NCBI GenBank assembly: GCA_004563715.1
Contig: SIRX01000019.1
Coordinates: 1-33,965 of the forward strand
Origin: Actinomycetota bacterium
GTDB lineage: Bacteria; Actinomycetota; Rubrobacteria; Rubrobacterales; Rubrobacteraceae
Direction of reading: 5' to 3'
DNA: 33,965 bases
Shown here: piece by piece, positions 31,133-33,965 of the stretch
Layout: every line of letters starts with the position of its first letter
Numbering within the stretch: position 1 is the first letter of the stretch
The notes under the pieces: generated by a model
The model's database searches: none
Seen by the model: only the letters and a program-made list of their open reading frames with translations
What the model was told of the DNA's origin: nothing
Position numbers and translations under genes: made by a program

Positions 31133-32133
31133 CGGTGGAGAAGGACCTCAACGCGGCGCTGCCCGAGGACGCGCCGCTCGCGCTGGCCCGGCGCGGGGCC
31201 GTCGTGGAGAGCATCCACCGCGGCCGCGCCGTCGTCTGCGACCCTGCGGGCACGGTGCTGGACGCCGTCGGTGACCCCTCGGGCTACGTCTACGTCCGCT
31301 CTTCGGTAAAGCCGTTTCAGGCCCTGCCGCTCGTCCTCTCCGGCGCGGCGGACGCCTTCGGTCTCACCACCGAAGAGCTGGCGATCGTCTGCGCTTCCCA
31401 CGACGCCGAGGAGCAGCACCTCGCCGCCGTGCGCTCCCTACTGGAGAAGGCCGGGCTCTCCGAGGAGCACCTGCAAAGCGGCCCGCACCGGCCGCGCTCC
31501 GCCGCGACAGCCGCGAAGCTCGCCCGCAGCGGTGAGGCACCCCGGCCCATCCACGGCAACTGCTCCGGCAAGCACGCCGGGATGCTCGCCGTCTGCGCCC
31601 ACCGGGGCTGGAGCCTCCGCGACTACCGGCAGCCGGACCACCCGCTGCAACGCTGGGTCCTGGAGCTCGTCGCGGAGGTCTGCGGCTTGGAGGTGGACGA
31701 GGTACTCCTCGGCGGCGACGGCTGCGGCGTGCCCAGCTTCGCGATGCCGCTCGCGAGCCTCGCCACCTGCTTCGCGCGCTTCGCCACCGGCGAGGAGCTT
31801 CCCCGGGAGGTCGGCGGGGCCTGCGAGCCCCTCCGACGCGCCATGCGCGAGCATCCGGGCATGATCGCCGGCCCTCGCCGCCTCGACACGCAGCTCATGG
31901 AGGGCACAAACCTCGTCGCCAAGCGCGGGGCCGAGGGTATCTTTGCCGCCGGCAGCCCTGAGGGGTGGGGGATGGCCCTCAAGGTCTCCGACGGCGCCGC
32001 CCGGGGCGTCCGGCCCGCGGTCCTCCCGCTGCTCGCCCGCCACGGTGTCGCGTATCCGGAAGGGCTGGAGACGTACGAGCTCCGGGACCTCCACGGTGAG
32101 GCCGTCGGCGAGATGGTGCCGGCTGGAGGGTAG
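31129..32133 (+). CDS. L-asparaginase, ReAV (Rhizobium etli type, Asparaginase_II) class
   Basis: A 334-aa enzyme of the serine-dependent, zinc-binding asparaginase class. All residues described for R. etli ReAV are found at a constant offset of +10: Ser58-x-x-Lys61 in RSSVKPFQALP (Ser48/Lys51), Ser90 in CASHDAEEQH (Ser80), Cys145 and Lys148 in GNCSGKHAGM (Cys135/Lys138), and Cys199 in GGDGCGVPSFAMPL (Cys189). The fold is beta-lactamase-like and unrelated to E. coli asparaginases. It converts asparagine to aspartate and ammonia. No signal peptide, so it is cytoplasmic. It is coupled to the 101-aa gene by ATGA and converges with the DUF190 genes, with 5 bp between stops. Confidence 0.93.
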   Translation: MTVEKDLNAALPEDAPLALARRGAVVESIHRGRAVVCDPAGTVLDAVGDPSGYVYVRSSVKPFQALPLVLSGAADAFGLTTEELAIVCASHDAEEQHLAAVRSLLEKAGLSEEHLQSGPHRPRSAATAAKLARSGEAPRPIHGNCSGKHAGMLAVCAHRGWSLRDYRQPDHPLQRWVLELVAEVCGLEVDEVLLGGDGCGVPSFAMPLASLATCFARFATGEELPREVGGACEPLRRAMREHPGMIAGPRRLDTQLMEGTNLVAKRGAEGIFAAGSPEGWGMALKVSDGAARGVRPAVLPLLARHGVAYPEGLETYELRDLHGEAVGEMVPAGG

Positions 32134-32138
32134 CCGGC

Positions 32139-32459
32139 CTACGGCGCGTACAGCTCGACCTCGGAGAGCGTGATCAAGCCGCGCTCCAGGACTTCTCTCA
32201 CGCGGGGCAGAGCAGCCTCCACCATCTCCCGGCAGCCCACGGCCTCGACCACCACCGGGAGGTCGGCGTGGAACCGCAGGGGCCGGCCGGAGATCATGCC
32301 GGAAGCCCGGTCGAAGCCCATGATGCCGTGGTGTACGGAGATGTCCTCGATGCCGGCCTCTCGGAATGCTTCGGCGATCAGGGCGTGGGAAGGCCGACCC
32401 CGGAAGCTGGCCGAGTCTCGGAGGTAGACCCTGACCCTCGTCGCCCGGGCGGCGTTCAA
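32139..32459 (-). CDS. DUF190 (PII-like) domain protein, second copy
   Basis: The protein has 106 aa. DUF190 hallmarks: ATRVRVYLRDSASFRGRPSH, then ALIAEAFREAGIEDISVHHG, IMGFDRASGM, LPVVVEAVGCREMVEAALPR and GLITLSEVEL. The fold resembles PII-type signalling trimers (family knowledge), but no ligand is established. The start is TTG 32459, overlapping the previous stop as TTGA. It is last in the four-gene CrcB operon and about 30-35% similar by eye to the neighbouring DUF190 protein, so the two may form mixed trimers. Confidence 0.88.
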   Translation of the reverse strand: MNAARATRVRVYLRDSASFRGRPSHALIAEAFREAGIEDISVHHGIMGFDRASGMISGRPLRFHADLPVVVEAVGCREMVEAALPRVREVLERGLITLSEVELYAP

Positions 32460-32797
32460 TGCTCACCGTCCGGCTCGGGGGGTACGATCTGCTCGGCCTC
32501 CACCTCCGAGGCGATGACGAGCCCGTTCTTGACCGCCCGCCGCAGGAAAGGCAGTAGGCTCCTTATGCGCTCCTCGTCGTCCACGATGTCCACGACGATC
32601 GGCAGGTTCTCCGCCAGGAGCAGGATGCCGGCGGTCGAGATTCCGGCGTGGGGCGCGTAGCCCATAAAGCCTTTGAAGACCGTGGCCCCGGCTATACCGC
32701 GCTCCCGGGCCGCGAGCACTATGGCCTCGAACAGGGGCCGGCCCCGGTAACGTTCGTCCTCCCCGACGAAGACCCGCAACCGGCGAGATCTCTTCAT
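32456..32797 (-). CDS. DUF190 (PII-like) domain protein, first copy
   Basis: The protein has 113 aa. RRLRVFVGEDERYRGRPLFE, AIVLAARERGIAGATVFKG, FMGYAPHAG, NLPIVVDIVDDEERIRSLLP and NGLVIASEVEAEQI give the full DUF190 pattern. The family is very often encoded beside crcB fluoride channel genes, where a regulatory or fluoride-sensing role has been suggested but not proved. The ATG lies 3 bp after the CrcB stop and the gene overlaps the next DUF190 gene by 4 bp. Confidence 0.92.
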   Translation of the reverse strand: MKRSRRLRVFVGEDERYRGRPLFEAIVLAARERGIAGATVFKGFMGYAPHAGISTAGILLLAENLPIVVDIVDDEERIRSLLPFLRRAVKNGLVIASEVEAEQIVPPEPDGEH

Positions 32798-32800
32798 CCG

Positions 32801-33169
32801 TTAGAACCTCGCTCCCAGGTAGATGCCGAGAAAGAGGGCCGGAAGCCCCAGGGCGACGCTGCCGAGGACGTTGAAGAACGAGCGGTTGTACTCCCGGGCC
32901 AGGACCAGGTTCAGGGTCTCCAGCATCAGCGTCGAAAAGGTGGTGAACCCGGCGAGCAGCCCGCTGCCCAGGATCAGGAACAGGGCTCTCTCCTGGGGGG
33001 CGGCGCCTTCGAGAAGCCCGAGCCCGAAGCAGCCCAGAATGTTGACCACGAGCGTGCCCCAGGGAAAAGCAGCCCCCGCCCGGTGGCTGACCCAGCCCCC
33101 GATTACGAACCGCAAGACCGCTCCCGTACCCGCCCCGACGAGCGTGAGCATATACTCGATCGCTACCAC
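32801..33169 (-). CDS. crcB: Fluoride channel CrcB/Fluc, single-domain subunit
   Basis: With GTG 33169 the protein is 122 aa, with four membrane segments. Fluc landmarks are GAGTGAVLRFVIGG (Arg of the first helix), FPWGTLVVNILGCFGLGLLE (the conserved Asn and pore region) and GLLAGFTTFSTLMLE (Phe-lined pathway, TTFS). Fluc proteins are dual-topology or paired channels that export fluoride. GGAGGG 8 nt before GTG 33169 supports this start; ATG 33151 is an alternative. It overlaps the fused CrcB gene upstream by 7 bp, so the two are probably made together as a heterodimer. Confidence 0.92.
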   Translation of the reverse strand: MVAIEYMLTLVGAGTGAVLRFVIGGWVSHRAGAAFPWGTLVVNILGCFGLGLLEGAAPQERALFLILGSGLLAGFTTFSTLMLETLNLVLAREYNRSFFNVLGSVALGLPALFLGIYLGARF

Positions 33170-33852
33170 CTCAAAACCCTCCGCGTGAACCGGATACCCA
33201 GGTAGGCGGCGGCGAGGCCGAGCATCAGGCTTCCGCCGGCGTAGAACGTCCCCAGGACCGGTGAGACGCTCCAGGTCTCGCTCGTCTGGAGGGCGTAGTT
33301 GCTGAACGTGGTGAACGAGCCCAGAAAGCCCAGCACCCAGAACATCCTCTCGCGCTCCTCCACGAACCTCTCGAAGAGCAGGGTTCCGAAGATGGCTATC
33401 CCGAAAGAGCCCAGGACGTTCACGGTCATCGTTCCCCAGGGAAACGCGCCCGCCCCGGTGGAAGCCGCCACCGTCTCCAACAGGATCCTGGCCCCAGCTC
33501 CCAGGGCGCCGCCGGCGAAGACCCATGCCAGGTGTCTCGGTTCCACCCTGAAAGGCTTGGGACGGTGCGCGCCGCCGCGCAGAAAGTCGGCGGGGGCCGC
33601 GTGCAGCACCTCCTCGCGCATCACCGAGACGGGTGCGTCGGGAACCGTGTTCAGAAGCTCGGGTATGAACTCTTCGAGCCGGTGCGCCTCGTCTACAACC
33701 ATCACGAAGAAGCTGTAGCCGCCGTCCTCCGGCCCCCGGTAGGCCGTCGCGGTTGCTATGCCGCCCCGGTGGGCGGCGCGCACGGCCCGCTCGCACTCCA
33801 GCTCCGAGCGCAGCCGCAACGTGGCCTGCGCCACCGTAACAGCGGTGTTCAT
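33163..33852 (-). CDS. DUF190-like domain fused to a CrcB/Fluc channel subunit
   Basis: A 229-aa protein. The C-terminal 120 residues are a complete Fluc subunit: FAGGALGAGARILLE, FPWGTMTVNVLGSFGIAIFG and GFLGSFTTFSNYALQ. The N-terminal 95 residues are soluble and look like a shortened DUF190 domain: RAAHRGGIATATAYRG aligns with the AARERGIAGATVFKG region of the neighbouring DUF190 protein, and VMVVDEAHRLEEFIPELLNT with its VDIVDDEERIRSLLPFLRR. The fusion is a reading by eye. The ATG at 33852 lies in the stop codon of an IS630 transposase (ATGA), so the first residues may be encoded by the element's end. No ribosome-binding site is evident; GTG 33894 is a less likely start. Confidence 0.8.
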   Translation of the reverse strand: MNTAVTVAQATLRLRSELECERAVRAAHRGGIATATAYRGPEDGGYSFFVMVVDEAHRLEEFIPELLNTVPDAPVSVMREEVLHAAPADFLRGGAHRPKPFRVEPRHLAWVFAGGALGAGARILLETVAASTGAGAFPWGTMTVNVLGSFGIAIFGTLLFERFVEERERMFWVLGFLGSFTTFSNYALQTSETWSVSPVLGTFYAGGSLMLGLAAAYLGIRFTRRVLRW

Positions 33853-33965
33853 GAAGGTTGGCCCGCTGACCCATAGCCGCAGTGTGCGAACCACCCGTGG
33901 GCGTCCTGAGGTGTGACGGCAGAGAGTGCTTCGCCCATCGCCTCCACCAGGGCCTCCCGTGTGCG
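33849..33965 (-). mobile_element. IS630-family transposase, C-terminal fragment at the window edge
   Basis: The last 38 codons of a minus-strand frame run in from the right edge. The peptide TREALVEAMGEALSAVTPQD, followed by AHGWFAHCGYGSAGQPS and a stop, is the usual end of IS630-type DDE transposases (a REELVEAI..AL..VT..DARGWF.HCGY pattern). The rest of the element lies outside the window. IS630 elements insert at TA, so the inverted repeat and target TA should lie within tens of bases below 33849, inside the fused CrcB gene. Whether the element is whole or a remnant cannot be seen. Confidence 0.75.

Overview
The window reads as ordinary chromosome from a high-GC actinobacterium. Rubrobacter or a close relative is the best guess. 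This is an inference from gene content: a polyphosphate-type glucokinase, an F420-type PPOX flavoprotein, a ClgR-like regulator with a -LAA tail, a mannosylglycerate-hydrolase-like GH63 enzyme, frequent GTG/TTG starts, and very dense packing with 1-20 bp gene overlaps. No rRNA, tRNA or CRISPR array was recognised. The only mobile DNA seen is the 3' end of an IS630-family transposase at the right edge.

Layout. 1-4.9 kb: end of a metal ABC permease, a rhomboid protease, a FlgT-C-like protein, endonuclease IV, a ClgR-like regulator, a CPBP protease, and two small genes behind a palindromic operator. 4.9-8.1 kb (minus): a coupled operon of HDAC-type deacetylase, SDR, renalase-like flavoprotein and a small membrane protein. 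8.2-12.5 kb (plus): DUF72 protein, TIM-barrel isomerase, M29 aminopeptidase, a small protein, HAD phosphatase and GTP cyclohydrolase I. 12.5-20.7 kb (minus): polyphosphate glucokinase, a ferric-iron ABC operon with a candidate operator, and two SLC13/DASS transporters. 20.9-22.6 kb (plus): a two-TM small protein with a sodium:solute symporter, divergent from the DASS gene across a perfect inverted repeat. 22.7-29.7 kb (plus): a helical small protein, the GH63 enzyme, two small proteins, YihY, PPOX protein, ADP-ribosylglycohydrolase and a CNNM/CBS hemolysin-family protein. 30.0-32.1 kb (plus): amidohydrolase, a 101-aa protein and a ReAV-type asparaginase, coupled. 32.1-33.9 kb (minus): two DUF190 proteins, CrcB, and a CrcB with an N-terminal DUF190-like domain, directly against the IS630 transposase.

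Regulation. A -10 hexamer TAGAAT recurs at 1730, 2630, 4841, 13309 and 22695. At two of these (endonuclease IV and the ClgR-like gene) the ATG lies exactly 7 nt downstream with no Shine-Dalgarno, which indicates leaderless mRNAs. Candidate operators lie before the small HTH-like gene, the ferric ABC operon and the divergent transporter pair.

The least ordinary features are the DUF190/CrcB operon with its fused member at an IS junction, the operator-controlled pair of unknown small genes at 4.2-4.9 kb, the SDR lacking its catalytic tyrosine inside the deacetylase/renalase operon, and the ClgR-like gene sitting between a DNA-repair gene and a membrane protease.
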